DNA of 64,000 bases from Tolumonas lignilytica (lineage in GTDB: Bacteria > Pseudomonadota > Gammaproteobacteria > Enterobacterales > Aeromonadaceae): positions 186,001 to 250,000 of the forward strand of contig NZ_AZUK01000002.1 in the NCBI RefSeq assembly GCF_000527035.1. Reading direction: 5' to 3'. The translations under genes and the position numbers were made by a program. Below the pieces are notes generated by a model, which worked only from the letters and a program-made list of their open reading frames with translations, was not told where the DNA came from and did no database searches. Positions 1 to 10,500 of the stretch are shown piece after piece. Position 1 is the first letter of the stretch. Each line of letters begins with the position of its first letter.

Positions 1-1
1 A

Positions 2-61
2 TTACTGACGTGTGAACCGGCTGCCGTGTTACCAATGGCTCAGCGCTATTTCTTATTTTAA
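2..61 (+). CDS. ureC: Urease alpha subunit, C-terminal end (partial)
   Basis: Only the last 19 codons and the TAA stop are in the window. They read LLTCEPAAVLPMAQRYFLF, which is the conserved C-terminus of the nickel-containing catalytic subunit of urease. UreC hydrolyses urea to ammonia and carbamate in the cytoplasm. The next gene, ureE, starts 24 bases downstream, which is the usual ureABC-ureEFG order. The start lies outside the window. Confidence 0.9.
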   Translation, partial: LLTCEPAAVLPMAQRYFLF

Positions 62-85
62 AACTGCCAACTCAGAGAGAAGAAC

Positions 86-652
86 ATGATTCGATTAACA
101 CAACGTTTGACGGCAGAAGAATCAGCAGGAAAAACAGTCTTCAGTACGCTGACGCTGCCGATTGATTTACGCATAAAAAGCCGTCTGAAGGTCACACTCG
201 ATAATGGTGATGATGCTGGTTTGTTTTTAACGCGCGGTCAGCTATTACGTGGCGGTGAATGTCTGACTGATGATGCAGGTTCCGTCATGGTGATGGTCAA
301 GGCTGCTGAAGAACAGGTGTCGACTGTTCGCTGTGACGATCCATTGTTACTGAGTCGGATTTGCTACCACCTAGGTAACCGCCATGTGCCATTGCAGATT
401 GAATCTGGTTTTGCGCGTTATCAACATGACCACGTACTGGATGAAATGGTCGTCGGTTTAGGTGGCACCGTGATCACCGAGCTTGCACCGTTTGAACCGG
501 AAGCGGGTGCATATCAATCACAGGCTGGGGCGGGGCACCATCACCACCATGATCATGACTACGGTCATTCCCATTCTCATTCATCATCGCATCATCATGC
601 GGAAAGTTCGGCTTCGGTCGTTTCGATGCATGGTTTTTTGAAAACATCATAA
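86..652 (+). CDS. ureE: Urease accessory protein UreE, nickel metallochaperone
   Basis: UreE delivers nickel to the UreF/UreG/UreH complex for assembly of the urease active site. The 188-residue product has the N-terminal peptide-binding-like domain (about 1-75). The metal-binding domain contains the conserved GNRHVPLQI segment, whose His is the dimer-interface nickel ligand. A C-terminal tail from about residue 150 is dominated by His and Asp (GHHHHHDHDYGHSHSHSS), typical of the nickel-storing form of UreE. A purine-rich AGAGAGAAGAAC stretch precedes the ATG. It lies between ureC and ureJ in an evident operon. Confidence 0.95.
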   Translation: MIRLTQRLTAEESAGKTVFSTLTLPIDLRIKSRLKVTLDNGDDAGLFLTRGQLLRGGECLTDDAGSVMVMVKAAEEQVSTVRCDDPLLLSRICYHLGNRHVPLQIESGFARYQHDHVLDEMVVGLGGTVITELAPFEPEAGAYQSQAGAGHHHHHDHDYGHSHSHSSSHHHAESSASVVSMHGFLKTS

Positions 653-672
653 GCAAACAAAAGGAATTGAAT

Positions 673-1227
673 ATGAACAAATCACGTATGACCACAGCGA
701 TTGCCCTGATGTTACTGACAACACCAGCTTTTGCTCATCCGGGACACATGGAACACGGATTATCTTCCGGTTTACTGCACCCAATGACCGGTTTAGATCA
801 CCTCATGATGTTACTGACTAGTGGCTTTTTAGCCGCATTAACGGGGCGTCGTCTATCGCTGCCTCTAATGACTGTTCTCGCCATGATTACAGGTACAGCA
901 GCTGGCGTTTGGTTCGGCGGAAACAATCTTGTTGAACCGCTGGTGCTGGCTTCGGTCTGGTTTGCCGGTGCCATGATTTTCGCCTCAAATCGGTTGTCTG
1001 TACTGAGCTGGATGATGCCTTGTTTTGCGCTGTTCCATGGCTGGGCGCATGGCGTTGAAGCACCGGCTGGTCAGGTTGCGCTGTTTACAGTGGGTGCAGC
1101 GATCTCTTCGGTTGTCTTACTGGCAGTTGGTTATGTCGTTGGCACCAAAGCGAATCAAGTTGCATGGTTGAAAAAGGGTTGGGCGGCGACTGTGTTTGCT
1201 GCGGCATCTGTGCTCCTGGTGGGCTAA
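673..1227 (+). CDS. ureJ: HupE/UreJ family nickel-uptake membrane protein
   Basis: This is a hydrophobic protein of about 184 residues with an N-terminal signal-like segment ending near TPAFA. The mature start HPGHMEHG and the following HPMTGLDHLMMLL are the family's His-rich nickel-binding signature (HPxxGxDH). Several further membrane helices follow, and a second HGWAHG motif lies near residue 118. HupE/UreJ proteins are thought to be nickel permeases of the inner membrane. I take the ATG at 673, which follows an AAGGAA ribosome-binding site, rather than the TTG two codons upstream. It is 20 bases after ureE and 3 bases before ureF. Confidence 0.9.
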   Translation: MNKSRMTTAIALMLLTTPAFAHPGHMEHGLSSGLLHPMTGLDHLMMLLTSGFLAALTGRRLSLPLMTVLAMITGTAAGVWFGGNNLVEPLVLASVWFAGAMIFASNRLSVLSWMMPCFALFHGWAHGVEAPAGQVALFTVGAAISSVVLLAVGYVVGTKANQVAWLKKGWAATVFAAASVLLVG

Positions 1228-1230
1228 TGC

Positions 1231-1926
1231 ATGGTTGAAGCCACGCTGAATCAGCATTCTGCCCAAAGTTGGTTGCAGTTATTCCAGCTGATGAGCCCGA
1301 ACTTACCTGTGGGTGGGTTTACCTACTCACAGGGACTGGAATGGGCTGTCGAAGCTGGCTGGGTAAAAAATGCTGCTGAATTTGAACAATGGCTCAGCGA
1401 CCAGATGGAAGAAGGGCTTGTCTATCTGGATTGGCCTTTGCTGAACCGTCTGCACTTGGCTGCACTTGAAGATGACATTGCCACATTTGAAGAATGCATC
1501 GATTTGCTGGTGGCAAGTCGTGAAAGTGAAGAGTTCCGGTTAGAAGAGAATCAACGTGGTGAAGCGTTTTATCGCGTGATCAAAGACTGGAACATTCAGG
1601 GAAGTGCGGATATGGCTGTTCATCTGAAACGGTCTCAGCTGGCTGGTATGGCTTGGTTTGGTGCAAAAAATGGTATCAGTGTGGAACAACTCGCTTTGGG
1701 GTGGGGGTTCGCAATACTGGAAGGCGCAGTCATGGCAGCCATCAAGTTAGTGCCTATTGGTCAGCAGGCTGGTCAGACACTGTTACGACAATTATCGGTC
1801 GTATTACCGGAAGCATATCGACGCGCATGCGCTGTTGAAGATGAAGAAATTGGCGGCAGCCTGACTCGTTTAGCGATAGCAAGTGCTTGCCACGAAATTC
1901 AGTACACGCGGTTATTCCGCTCATAA
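1231..1926 (+). CDS. ureF: Urease accessory protein UreF
   Basis: The 231-residue product has the UreF hallmarks: [21 protein letters not shown] near the N-terminus, a long helical body, and a C-terminal [14 protein letters not shown] in the region that binds UreG. UreF acts with UreH/UreD as the gating factor for nickel and CO2 delivery to urease. The gene starts 3 bases after ureJ and precedes ureG by 23 bases, so it is probably translated as part of one transcript. Confidence 0.95.
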   Translation: MVEATLNQHSAQSWLQLFQLMSPNLPVGGFTYSQGLEWAVEAGWVKNAAEFEQWLSDQMEEGLVYLDWPLLNRLHLAALEDDIATFEECIDLLVASRESEEFRLEENQRGEAFYRVIKDWNIQGSADMAVHLKRSQLAGMAWFGAKNGISVEQLALGWGFAILEGAVMAAIKLVPIGQQAGQTLLRQLSVVLPEAYRRACAVEDEEIGGSLTRLAIASACHEIQYTRLFRS

Positions 1927-1949
1927 CAAGATTGAAAAGGATATTGATT

Positions 1950-2573
1950 ATGACTCAGACAACATCTCCATTACGAGTAGGCGTTGGTGGACCGGTTGGT
2001 TCAGGAAAGACTGCGTTGTTAGAAGTATTATGTAAAAAAATGAGGGACCACTTCGAGATCGCAGTTGTGACCAACGATATTTATACCAAGGAAGATCAGC
2101 GCATTCTGACCGAAGCCGGTGCACTAGAAGCAGAGCGCATTGTAGGTGTGGAAACGGGTGGTTGTCCGCATACCGCCATTCGTGAAGATGCATCAATGAA
2201 CTTGGCTGCGGTCGAGGTATTGAGTGAAAAATTCGGAAATTTGGAAGTGGTTTTCGTTGAAAGTGGCGGTGATAACCTGAGTGCGACTTTTAGCCCAGAA
2301 TTGGCGGATATGACTATCTACGTCATTGATGTTGCTGAAGGCGAGAAGATCCCACGTAAAGGCGGTCCAGGCATTACCAAATCGGATCTGCTTGTCATCA
2401 ATAAGATCGATTTAGCTCCCTACGTTGGTGCTCGTTTAGACGTGATGGAATCTGATACCAACCGCATGCGCCCTGAAAAACCGTGGACGTTTGCCAACCT
2501 GAAAACAGGTCAGGGTGTGGATACCATTATCGACTTTATCGTGACGCATGGCATGTTAACGCCGAAATCATAA
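1950..2573 (+). CDS. ureG: Urease accessory GTPase UreG
   Basis: UreG is the SIMIBI-class GTPase that powers nickel insertion into urease. The 207-residue product shows the P-loop [14 protein letters not shown] (about 11-24), the metal-binding [13 protein letters not shown] segment with its Cys-Pro-His triad, ESGGDNL, and the base-specificity motif NKIDL. I use the ATG at 1950 behind an AAAAGGA ribosome-binding site. A longer reading from 1887 would overlap ureF and has no family support. It is the last gene of the urease operon and is followed by a stem-loop. ureD/H is not in this window. Confidence 0.97.
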   Translation: MTQTTSPLRVGVGGPVGSGKTALLEVLCKKMRDHFEIAVVTNDIYTKEDQRILTEAGALEAERIVGVETGGCPHTAIREDASMNLAAVEVLSEKFGNLEVVFVESGGDNLSATFSPELADMTIYVIDVAEGEKIPRKGGPGITKSDLLVINKIDLAPYVGARLDVMESDTNRMRPEKPWTFANLKTGQGVDTIIDFIVTHGMLTPKS

Positions 2574-2584
2574 TCAATATAAAC

Positions 2585-2616
2585 GCCCTGTTATTTAACA
2601 GTTTCAGGGCTTCTTT
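2585..2616 (+). terminator. Stem-loop terminator after ureG
   Basis: GCCCTG at 2585-2590 pairs with CAGGGC at 2605-2610, and TTCTTTT follows directly. The hairpin starts 11 bases after the ureG stop and fits a rho-independent end of the urease operon. Confidence 0.7.
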
Positions 2617-2701
2617 TAGTAGGAATACGGTTCTCTCTGCGAGTCTTTCAGGTTGATGCTACAATGCCGCCGTCTTCATTTATTGATATCGGTGCTAGTT
2701 T

Positions 2702-3952
2702 ATGAGTTTTTCCTCTCTGGGTCTTCATGCGGATTTATTGGCTGTCCTCGATACGCTTGGTTATCAAACACCAACACCGATCCAACAAGCGGCGATCCCT
2801 GAAGTCTTAGCTGGTCACGATGTCATGGCGGGAGCACAAACCGGCACAGGTAAAACTGCTGCATTTGCTTTGCCGTTGATTCAACGTCACCTTGAACGCG
2901 AAACAACTGAAAAAGCAATTCGCGTATTGGTGCTGACGCCTACGCGCGAACTGGCGCAACAAGTGCACCAAAGCTTTGTGAAATACAGTCAAGGTTTAGG
3001 TCTTAACGCTGTTGTCGCTTATGGTGGTGCGAGTATTAACCCGCAAATCAATGCGTTAAACGAAGGCTGTGATGTGCTCGTTGCAACACCGGGCCGTTTA
3101 CTAGAACTTGCCATCAAAGGCGTGATCGATCTCAGCACTGTTGAGACATTCATTCTTGATGAAGCCGATCGTATGTTAGACATGGGCTTTATTGTCGATA
3201 TCGAACGCGTGCTGAAACGCCTGCCTGAAACACGCCAAACCTTGTTCTTCTCGGCAACCTTTAACGATGAAGTGTTTGCCTTAAGCAAGACCATTTTAAA
3301 ACAGCCAAAACTGATCGAGGTAGCCGAACGAAATGCGACAGCAGCGAAAATCGAACAACGGTTTTACGAAGTCGATAACAAACGTAAAGCAGGATTAGTG
3401 GCATATCTGATTGGTTCTAAAAATTGGCAACAGGTGCTGATCTTCACGCGTACCAAGCAAGCGGTAGATGAACTGGCGAAAGAACTAGAGAAAGATGGCA
3501 TCAAAGCGGCTGCGGTTCATGGTGATAAATCACAAGGTGCCCGTGATCGCGGCTTGGAAGAATTTAAAACCGGCCAAGTACGTGCGCTGGTTGCCACCGA
3601 TGTAGCCGCGCGTGGGTTAGACATCAAACAACTGCAATACGTGATCAATTATGAACTGCCTTATAACGCCGAAGATTATATTCACCGTATCGGTCGAACT
3701 GGCCGTGCAGGTCAAGAGGGCCTGGCTGTTTCGCTGGTTTCGCATAAAGAGAAATACCTACTCGAAGATATAGAAAAACTCACGGGTGAACATTTTCTCC
3801 TGCAATGGGTGGAGGGCTTTGAGCCGAACCTCATGGTGCAGGAAGAGGCGAGCAGCACTAAACGTAAACCGTCGAAGAAAAATCTACGTGCGAAAGCGCT
3901 TGGGCAAAGCGGTAGCAACAAAGCGAAAACAGACAAACCGCGTCGCCGTTAA
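2702..3952 (+). CDS. rhlE: DEAD-box ATP-dependent RNA helicase RhlE
   Basis: The 416-residue protein has all core DEAD-box motifs in order. These are the Q motif with PTPIQQAAIP (about 25), motif I AQTGTGKT (about 46-53), motif Ia PTRELA, motif II DEAD in ILDEADRMLDMGF, motif III SAT, motif V ATDVAARGLD, and motif VI HRIGRTGRAG. A basic low-complexity tail (KRKPSKKNLRAKALG...KPRRR) follows, as in RhlE. It remodels RNA in ribosome assembly and RNA decay. It stands alone between the urease operon and the tRNA. Confidence 0.92.
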   Translation: MSFSSLGLHADLLAVLDTLGYQTPTPIQQAAIPEVLAGHDVMAGAQTGTGKTAAFALPLIQRHLERETTEKAIRVLVLTPTRELAQQVHQSFVKYSQGLGLNAVVAYGGASINPQINALNEGCDVLVATPGRLLELAIKGVIDLSTVETFILDEADRMLDMGFIVDIERVLKRLPETRQTLFFSATFNDEVFALSKTILKQPKLIEVAERNATAAKIEQRFYEVDNKRKAGLVAYLIGSKNWQQVLIFTRTKQAVDELAKELEKDGIKAAAVHGDKSQGARDRGLEEFKTGQVRALVATDVAARGLDIKQLQYVINYELPYNAEDYIHRIGRTGRAGQEGLAVSLVSHKEKYLLEDIEKLTGEHFLLQWVEGFEPNLMVQEEASSTKRKPSKKNLRAKALGQSGSNKAKTDKPRRR

Positions 3953-4116
3953 GTTTTGGTCGAAGTATTTAGAGAAAAGGGCGGTAGCGGGTGCAAACAT
4001 CGCAACTTACTTAACAACCTGCCGTCGCTTAGTTACGCGACCAAGGTTAGAAAATGAGTTCTGCAGTGGTAAGTATTAGAATTGTATGGGATTTTAACTG
4101 ATTGATTTGCTTAGAA

Positions 4117-4193
4117 TGGTGCGTCCTAGTGGACTCGAACCACCGACCCCCACCATGTCAAGGTGGTGCTCTAACCAGCTGAGCTAAGGACGC
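4117..4193 (-). tRNA. tRNA-Val (anticodon GAC)
   Basis: The reverse complement folds as a standard 77-nt tRNA with encoded CCA. Acceptor GCGTCCT pairs with AGGACGC, followed by discriminator A. The D arm has AGCTCAGCTGGTTAGAG. The anticodon stem CCACC/GGTGG encloses loop TTGACAT (anticodon GAC). The T arm has GGTTCGAGTCC. It is very close to the E. coli valine GAC tRNA. A second, truncated copy lies 29 bases to the right, so this was probably a tandem tRNA-Val pair. Confidence 0.95.
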
Positions 4194-4222
4194 ACTTGAG
4201 GATATTTTTGCAATCGAAAGTA

Positions 4223-4268
4223 TGGTGCGTCCTAGTGGACTCGAACCACCGACCCCCACCATGTCAAG
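4223..4268 (-). pseudogene. 3' half of a second tRNA-Val, cut at the anticodon loop (island attachment site)
   Basis: These 46 bases are identical to the 3' half of the intact tRNA-Val at 4117-4193, from the CCA end through T arm, variable loop and the anticodon loop. They then diverge completely at 4269. The missing 5' half is not found elsewhere in the window. The break lies exactly where many tyrosine recombinases cross over (the anticodon loop), and a recombinase operon starts 0.2 kb to the right. I read it as the left attachment site of the island. Confidence 0.85.
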
Positions 4269-4472
4269 ATGTAATCCATATACAACCCAACAAATTCTAT
4301 TATCTTCTATAATAGCTTGAAACTATATAAAACATATTGTTGCGTTTTCATTTTATGATGTGCATCATGTTTTTACGATTGTTGTATTGAGTTTTGATGC
4401 AGATTTGGGCACAAAAAAGGCACAAAAATGAAGTTTCCTTTTTTCTTCTGGTGAGTGCCTATTGGGGGCTTT

Positions 4473-5063
4473 ATGGGTCTCTCTGCGTTTACTCAAGATC
4501 TTCTGTCACAAGGACAATTTGTGAATACAGATGTTGAGCTTTTGTTGCTTGATGATGTATGCCGCAAATTACTGGATCGATCATCTTATGTGGCTAGTCT
4601 AACTGGGTTACCACTTCTTGATTCCAAAGATAATAAAGGGTTTGTTTTGCTGGATGCAATTCAACAGCCTTTGATCGGATATAAACGAAATGGCAGCGAG
4701 CAAGTGAAGGTGATTTCTGGGATCTTCACATACCATCGTATCCAGAAATTTGTTTCGGCGAATAATACGTTAACGAGTGTTCCCGTATTTTTGCTACATA
4801 AAGCACCTATCGGCGAAATTCGCGAATTATTGCTTCTTAATGAGATGACGAGAAATTTATTGAAACAATGCTTTCTCGGATCATCATCTCAATTAGCTGA
4901 TCATTTATATGCTTGGTTTGGTTGCTTAGATAATGACTTATTTGAAAATGAATTATGGTTGCAGTTATTTCCATCGATAAAAACTAAATCGGATTTATGT
5001 AATTGGTTAGCCATTAGCTCAAAAACGTTTGTTCCCTCATGTAATAGGCGGGGCAATGAATGA
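4473..5063 (+). CDS. First gene of the recombinase trio, unknown function
   Basis: The product is about 196 residues from the ATG at 4473, which has GGGGG a few bases upstream; a GTG at 4455 would add six residues. I see no signal peptide, membrane helix or catalytic motif. The body is a mixed helical sequence with LLLLDDVCRKLLDRS near the N-terminus and HKAPIGEIRELLLLNEMTRNLL in the middle. Its stop overlaps the next start in ATGA, so the two genes are translationally coupled. By position it would correspond to the small third protein of a GMT-type trio, but I do not recognise the sequence itself. Confidence 0.75.
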   Translation: MGLSAFTQDLLSQGQFVNTDVELLLLDDVCRKLLDRSSYVASLTGLPLLDSKDNKGFVLLDAIQQPLIGYKRNGSEQVKVISGIFTYHRIQKFVSANNTLTSVPVFLLHKAPIGEIRELLLLNEMTRNLLKQCFLGSSSQLADHLYAWFGCLDNDLFENELWLQLFPSIKTKSDLCNWLAISSKTFVPSCNRRGNE

Positions 5064-7597
5064 GTGGCAATCTAACGCTAGAAACATTATCTGATTACTT
5101 TCTTAACTATACGAACTTGTATCAACCGGATATTGAACGTTATGAAATTGAAGAATACCTGAACGAATGGTTGGATCGTATTCAGGCACCCAAGGATGCT
5201 CGTGGCATTATGATTGTTCTGCGAAATATCAATGAATACATTCAAGATGCTGCAATTAAATTTCGTCTCCAAAAAATATATTCTTTCCCTGATTGGTTTT
5301 TTCCTGCTTTGCAATATGCGCATAAAATTGATGACAAGGTGGTTTCAAAAGCAGCTGATAATCAACGTATGGCAGATGGTTGGTGTCAGCATAATCCGTT
5401 TTATGCCTGGTTATTCAGTGCTTTTAAATATTCAAAGAATAAGACGTTTCGTCTATTTCAACTATTGTTTATTGAATTGTATTACGCACGATTAAGTGTA
5501 TTGCAGAATAACGCACTTAGCACATCCTCTCAGACACGAGAACAAGAAATCTGTAGTGCTGCACGTTTACTATTTGATCATAAAAATAGTGATATGCAGA
5601 AATTTGTCCAACAACAGGATATTCATTTACTGACGAAGCCAATGGAATTGGCATATCACATAGATAGTTACTGCAAAGAAATCAGTCCTCATATTGAACA
5701 ACGCAATTTGAACTATTTACACAGTCTCATGCATTTTTTACTGGAAGACTGGACTCCACTTGGTCATCGCAGTCGTATTAGCCGTTTTCAGCGAAGAATT
5801 GAGCGTCGATACAATAAAACGCGGAGTGCGCCGATCCAGGGTAATGATGATCAATTACTCGAAATTTTGCCTGCGTTACCAGAACGAATAAACATCGATG
5901 GTCTTGAGCCTGATGATATGTGTCCTGCACAAGATTTTGTATTGGAAGACAGTCACTGCGAAACAAAACGGGATAAACGAGAAATAACGGCAGCAGTACG
6001 CACCGTCGATCCTCGTATGCAACGACGTAAAGCGATTGACGTTACAGGAAAAGTCCGCCGAGGTCAGAATGCAGTTTTGCAAAATACAGAACTACTGAAA
6101 GGATCTGAGCTAGCAAGGTTTATCCATTATTTACAAAAAATCGGGAAACGCTCTGATCCACTCAGCCGTGAAATGGTGTTGATCTGTTGGTTAATGTTAG
6201 TACTTGGGAAAACATTCGAAGATATTACTGATTTGTCTGTTTTTGATGATCTAAAGGAATTAACTCAGGGATTATATCTTGATGAAAAAGGCGATGGTTG
6301 GTGGTGTTTCCCCGTCGTATATTCAGCCAAACCCAATTTGGATGATATTGCGAAAGGACTTACGCAAACTCAATCATTTGTTTTTACGCCATGTCCGGAT
6401 TTTTTACTGATATTAATACGCGCAAATTATTCCAGCGGACTTCATCCATTATTGAGTAAGGCACTGACCGTTGAAATGCTACAGCAACAGTTGAAGACGT
6501 ACTCGGACAAACTCATTGAAGGTGGTCGTGTCACGATTGATAAACTCAGTAATTTTATGCAGCGATATTGTTTTGCATCTGGGTGTATTGATCCGGTTGT
6601 CCTTGATTTTAGTTATCGGTTGGGATTGACACAAACAAGGGTATCACGCAGTTACGCATGTCTGAGTGACGATGTTAGACAGGATGCATTATTGCGTTTG
6701 TGGCTGGCCGTTGAGGTTGATATTAAAGCCGCAGATCCGAATATTTTACTACCTCAGTTCTTTAAATCACGGGCTTGGGTTCATGAGCAGTCGGTCGGAT
6801 CGACGTTCACGCCATCTTTCGATGCCTGCAAGCGACTGCAATCAGAATTGATGAGCCGATTAGAAAACAGCAAGCCGACCAAAGCATATTCCTATGAATC
6901 GGTGATGATCTATCACAATCGTTATGTACTTTATACTGCGTATCTGTTGATGTTTGCGACGGGGTATCGGGCCGTACATAATCCGTTACCATCATTATCG
7001 CTTCACCTCAAAGCGTATGGTCTGCTAGCGATCAGTGATAAAGATGATGTTGATTTTACCCACGCCAGATTAGTTTGTGTGCCGCCGACACTCTCTCAGC
7101 AACTGAGTCATTATGAAGAGCATTTAAGCGTGCTTGCCGAGCTCATTCGTTATCGAACGCCTGAACTTTCAAAAACGATAGATCATTTGCTTCGACAAGA
7201 TGAAATGATGCTTATGTTGCATCCAACCGAAGCGGCGGATTGGTATAAGAAGGTAAAAAATTCACGCACAGTGCTTGGTCCGCTATTTATATTTCACAAA
7301 CAAAATGGCCAATGGATTCCTTTTAATATTGCCCCGAAGGATTTGATCAATGATCAGCCGCCTAATATGCAACTGCCCGCGAATGCTGGTCGACACTGGC
7401 TGAAATCAGAACTCATTAAACGAAAAGTCGACTCTGAATGGATCGACTGGCAAATGGGGCATTGGATGACTGGGCAAGCACCATTAGCCTATTACTCAGC
7501 GTTTAGCCATGTCGAGATAAGTGCATTAATGGGAGAAATCATTGATGAATTACTCAGGAAGGTCGGATGGAAAAGCTTACCGTCAGCACTTACTTAG
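5060..7597 (+). CDS. Large tyrosine-recombinase-like protein (trio gene 2)
   Basis: The 845-residue protein has a recombinase-like C-terminal domain. ATGYRAVHNP (about 633-642) provides box I Arg. NAGRHWLKSEL (about 775-785) is in the HxxR position with Asn replacing His but Arg kept. MGHWMTG (about 799-805) supplies the GH pair. YYS (about 811) supplies the candidate nucleophile Tyr. The roughly 600-residue N-terminal part is unusually long for an integrase and shows no motif I know. The gene overlaps its upstream neighbour by 4 bases and its downstream neighbour by 31 bases, so all three are one operon. It could be a DNA-binding partner with weakened catalysis. Confidence 0.75.
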   Translation: MSGNLTLETLSDYFLNYTNLYQPDIERYEIEEYLNEWLDRIQAPKDARGIMIVLRNINEYIQDAAIKFRLQKIYSFPDWFFPALQYAHKIDDKVVSKAADNQRMADGWCQHNPFYAWLFSAFKYSKNKTFRLFQLLFIELYYARLSVLQNNALSTSSQTREQEICSAARLLFDHKNSDMQKFVQQQDIHLLTKPMELAYHIDSYCKEISPHIEQRNLNYLHSLMHFLLEDWTPLGHRSRISRFQRRIERRYNKTRSAPIQGNDDQLLEILPALPERINIDGLEPDDMCPAQDFVLEDSHCETKRDKREITAAVRTVDPRMQRRKAIDVTGKVRRGQNAVLQNTELLKGSELARFIHYLQKIGKRSDPLSREMVLICWLMLVLGKTFEDITDLSVFDDLKELTQGLYLDEKGDGWWCFPVVYSAKPNLDDIAKGLTQTQSFVFTPCPDFLLILIRANYSSGLHPLLSKALTVEMLQQQLKTYSDKLIEGGRVTIDKLSNFMQRYCFASGCIDPVVLDFSYRLGLTQTRVSRSYACLSDDVRQDALLRLWLAVEVDIKAADPNILLPQFFKSRAWVHEQSVGSTFTPSFDACKRLQSELMSRLENSKPTKAYSYESVMIYHNRYVLYTAYLLMFATGYRAVHNPLPSLSLHLKAYGLLAISDKDDVDFTHARLVCVPPTLSQQLSHYEEHLSVLAELIRYRTPELSKTIDHLLRQDEMMLMLHPTEAADWYKKVKNSRTVLGPLFIFHKQNGQWIPFNIAPKDLINDQPPNMQLPANAGRHWLKSELIKRKVDSEWIDWQMGHWMTGQAPLAYYSAFSHVEISALMGEIIDELLRKVGWKSLPSALT

Positions 7598-10500
7598 ATT
7601 TATTAAAGGGCTCACTTGCGGATAAATTGGCTGAGCATTGTGCTCAGCATCTAGATCAGCATTTTCCCGCGTCCGATGTAAAAAATGAAGTTCAGCATGT
7701 CATTAAATGCATGACTAGCTTACGTTTGTTCAATAACTCACAGGAACGTTTTGAGTCAGAGTTTTTACGGCGGGTCGTCAAAAAATTTCGTACTGAAATC
7801 GAAGTTCAATCGATCGAATTGATGATCCTAGAGCTTATTTTGCTCTATGCATTAAATGAGTATCAGATTGATTCAGCAAAAGTCCCTGCCATCATTAAAT
7901 TACAACGAGATAAACCATTCATCAGACCGGATTCAATGCTGCAAATCAACGCTGCAGCTAAATTGATCGGTATACTTGAGCGGGAGCAATATCGTCCTAC
8001 CGTGCAGGAAAATCCAACAGCAATCATTGGCCGATTATTGCTTCATCTATTCTTTAAGGAACAAGTTGAGAGGCTGGAATATGCTTTGCGAATAATTCAA
8101 TGTGCACCGCGATTGGAATATCTCGATGGAATTGTTTGCATTGAACTCAATGAACCCGATCTCGATTGTCGGTATGTGTTATCGGAACCTGGAGCTATTT
8201 GGTGGCTACACTGGTTATCAATAAAAGATACGATCTCCCTTAATCCCAAAAATAAATCAGCATATTATATTTCAGCATATTTGCGGAGTATTCCCGATTG
8301 GCAATATTCTTCTGTCAGTATTCCAACCCTGAAATTGCTAAGGAAAACAGATGTTTCTTTACGCATTAGCCCTATTCATTATGCTTATGTGGCTAATTTT
8401 TCTAAAAGTACGTCACTTCGCCCGAGCGCATTTCTTCGCATACTTACTGGTAAAAAAGTCAAACAAGACAGAGAACCCCCAGATACTTACTACGTCATGA
8501 CTGTCAGAGAAAAACGAAACTGGAAAGAGCAGTTTTCTATTGAGCGTTATACTCCGTTGCGAGAACAACTCATGGAGTTGACTCGGATGATGGGTCTTCT
8601 GAAACCAAGTGACGGACGACATCATAATGGTCGTTTAGGGGTGAGCAGAAATCAGTTGATCCATTTATTTACACAATGGCTGACCGATAATAAAGATACA
8701 TACTCTCCCTATCTGTGGCTACTCATGGCTTGGGCTAAATCTTTATTAAGTGATGGGGGGAAAATAAAAAGCGTACTGGAACCGAGTACGATCACTGATT
8801 ATACCAACAGCATTGGTTGCGAATTTTTAACTGTTTTCTGTCAATACAAGATAGAAACGCTTGGCCCTAATGATTGGATCGATTTACTCGATGAAGTCAG
8901 TCAAGAAATCAAATCTTCCCAGCGAAAAAGTTTGGTCATTTACTTGGCTTGTTATTTACGTGATTCCGGATTAGTACCCGATCTTGCGGTAAGTGAACTG
9001 GATATTGCTGCGAGTCATGGGCAAGTTGATGCCAATATCATATCTCCTCATCATATTGATATGATCATTCAGTATCTGATGAAGCAAAATGGGGAGATTT
9101 ATCGAGAGGCCATCTTATTGCTGTGCTTGTGTTATTTCAGCGGGTTACGGCGCAGTGAAGCAGGGTATCTACAACTGTCTGATTTTACTTTTTCAACTGA
9201 TCTATCAGGCCCAGTTGATATGTATATTCGGCTGAATGTTAAGCGAGGCATCAAATCTAAAGCGGCAAGAAGGGTATTACCTTTAGATGTGCTCTGGCCT
9301 GCGGATCATCTGAGTTTATTACGCAATAAAATCATGTACAGCCGGCAGCAATCAGTAACACCGACAAGACCATTGTTTGAGGATATTCGTAAAGTTGAGA
9401 AGGCTTTTTTGCTGATCACTGATCTGATGCATCATATCACTGGTGACCAAACTCTCTGCATACACCATCTGCGACATAGTTTTGCGAATTGGCAATGGAT
9501 TCGGCTTAACCCTAGCGCATTATCTCAAGGCAGGAAGCAACTAACGCTATTTAACCACACGTTGTTTTCTGCCGATCAGGTTGAAAAATTTCATGCTAGG
9601 TTAGGGCTTAAACCAGCTAGTCGAAAAAGTATGTATGTACTGTGTCACTTGCTGGGGCACAAGGAACCGTCTTCCATAATTGCCAGCTATCTTCACCTGA
9701 AGGACTTAGCGGGTTACTTACTTTTAAACGCCAGAGCAACCATACAGAACAAACAACTAACGCAAACTTTGGGGCGAACCAAAGTAGCGTTGAGAAACGA
9801 TTATGCTGATAATTTAGCTTTGCGTTTGTCATTTGAAACAAAGCAAATGGAAGAAAAGATTGCGCCTATTCCATATGGAAAAACACTATCAACTTCTATT
9901 GCAACACTGCATGAATTTGTTATTCGAAATAATGTCAATGCTGACACATTAGGAAGGGATGTTTTTTCTTGGGCTGGAATATTAATCGCTTGCAAGACAT
10001 TAACGCCTGAACAAGTAGCAGAAAATGAAGGCATGCATCCTGAGGACATTCGTCGGTTAATAAATGCCGCTGAGACCATACAACGTAAATGTTCTGGTCG
10101 CGGAAAACAATTACCCCTGATCCCAGATCTTACTCCATGGGTCAAAACTCTAAATCAAAAGCCTGTTAAACAACAAAATATGGCAGAGAAAATGAAGGCT
10201 GAATCTCACTCTTTCAAAATTTTGCGTTTTTTGCTTACGCGCCTGAATGAAAAGCTTGAGCAGGGGGGATTGACATGGGATGTGATCCGAAATGCAAGTT
10301 ACAACCTCATATATGTCGTGCCAGGAAAAGGATTCTTGATCCGTTCTCCAAGCATTAAGAGAACACAATCATTTTTCGAATTGTTACAACAACTAGGGTT
10401 AAATGCTAAACGATTACGATTAACACTATATTTAGATCCAAATGAAGTGACACCTGATCAAACCCAACATTGGCATAACACATTAAAACAGAGCCCATTA

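Noticed and set aside
474-695. Minus-strand open frame opposite the ureE end
   Set aside because: It is the antisense of the His-rich tail of ureE; the repeated CAT/CAC codons keep the opposite strand open by chance.
4194-4222. A promoter or separate attachment site between the two tRNA-Val copies
   Set aside because: The 29 bases look like an ordinary spacer of a tandem tRNA unit, with no repeat or promoter pattern.
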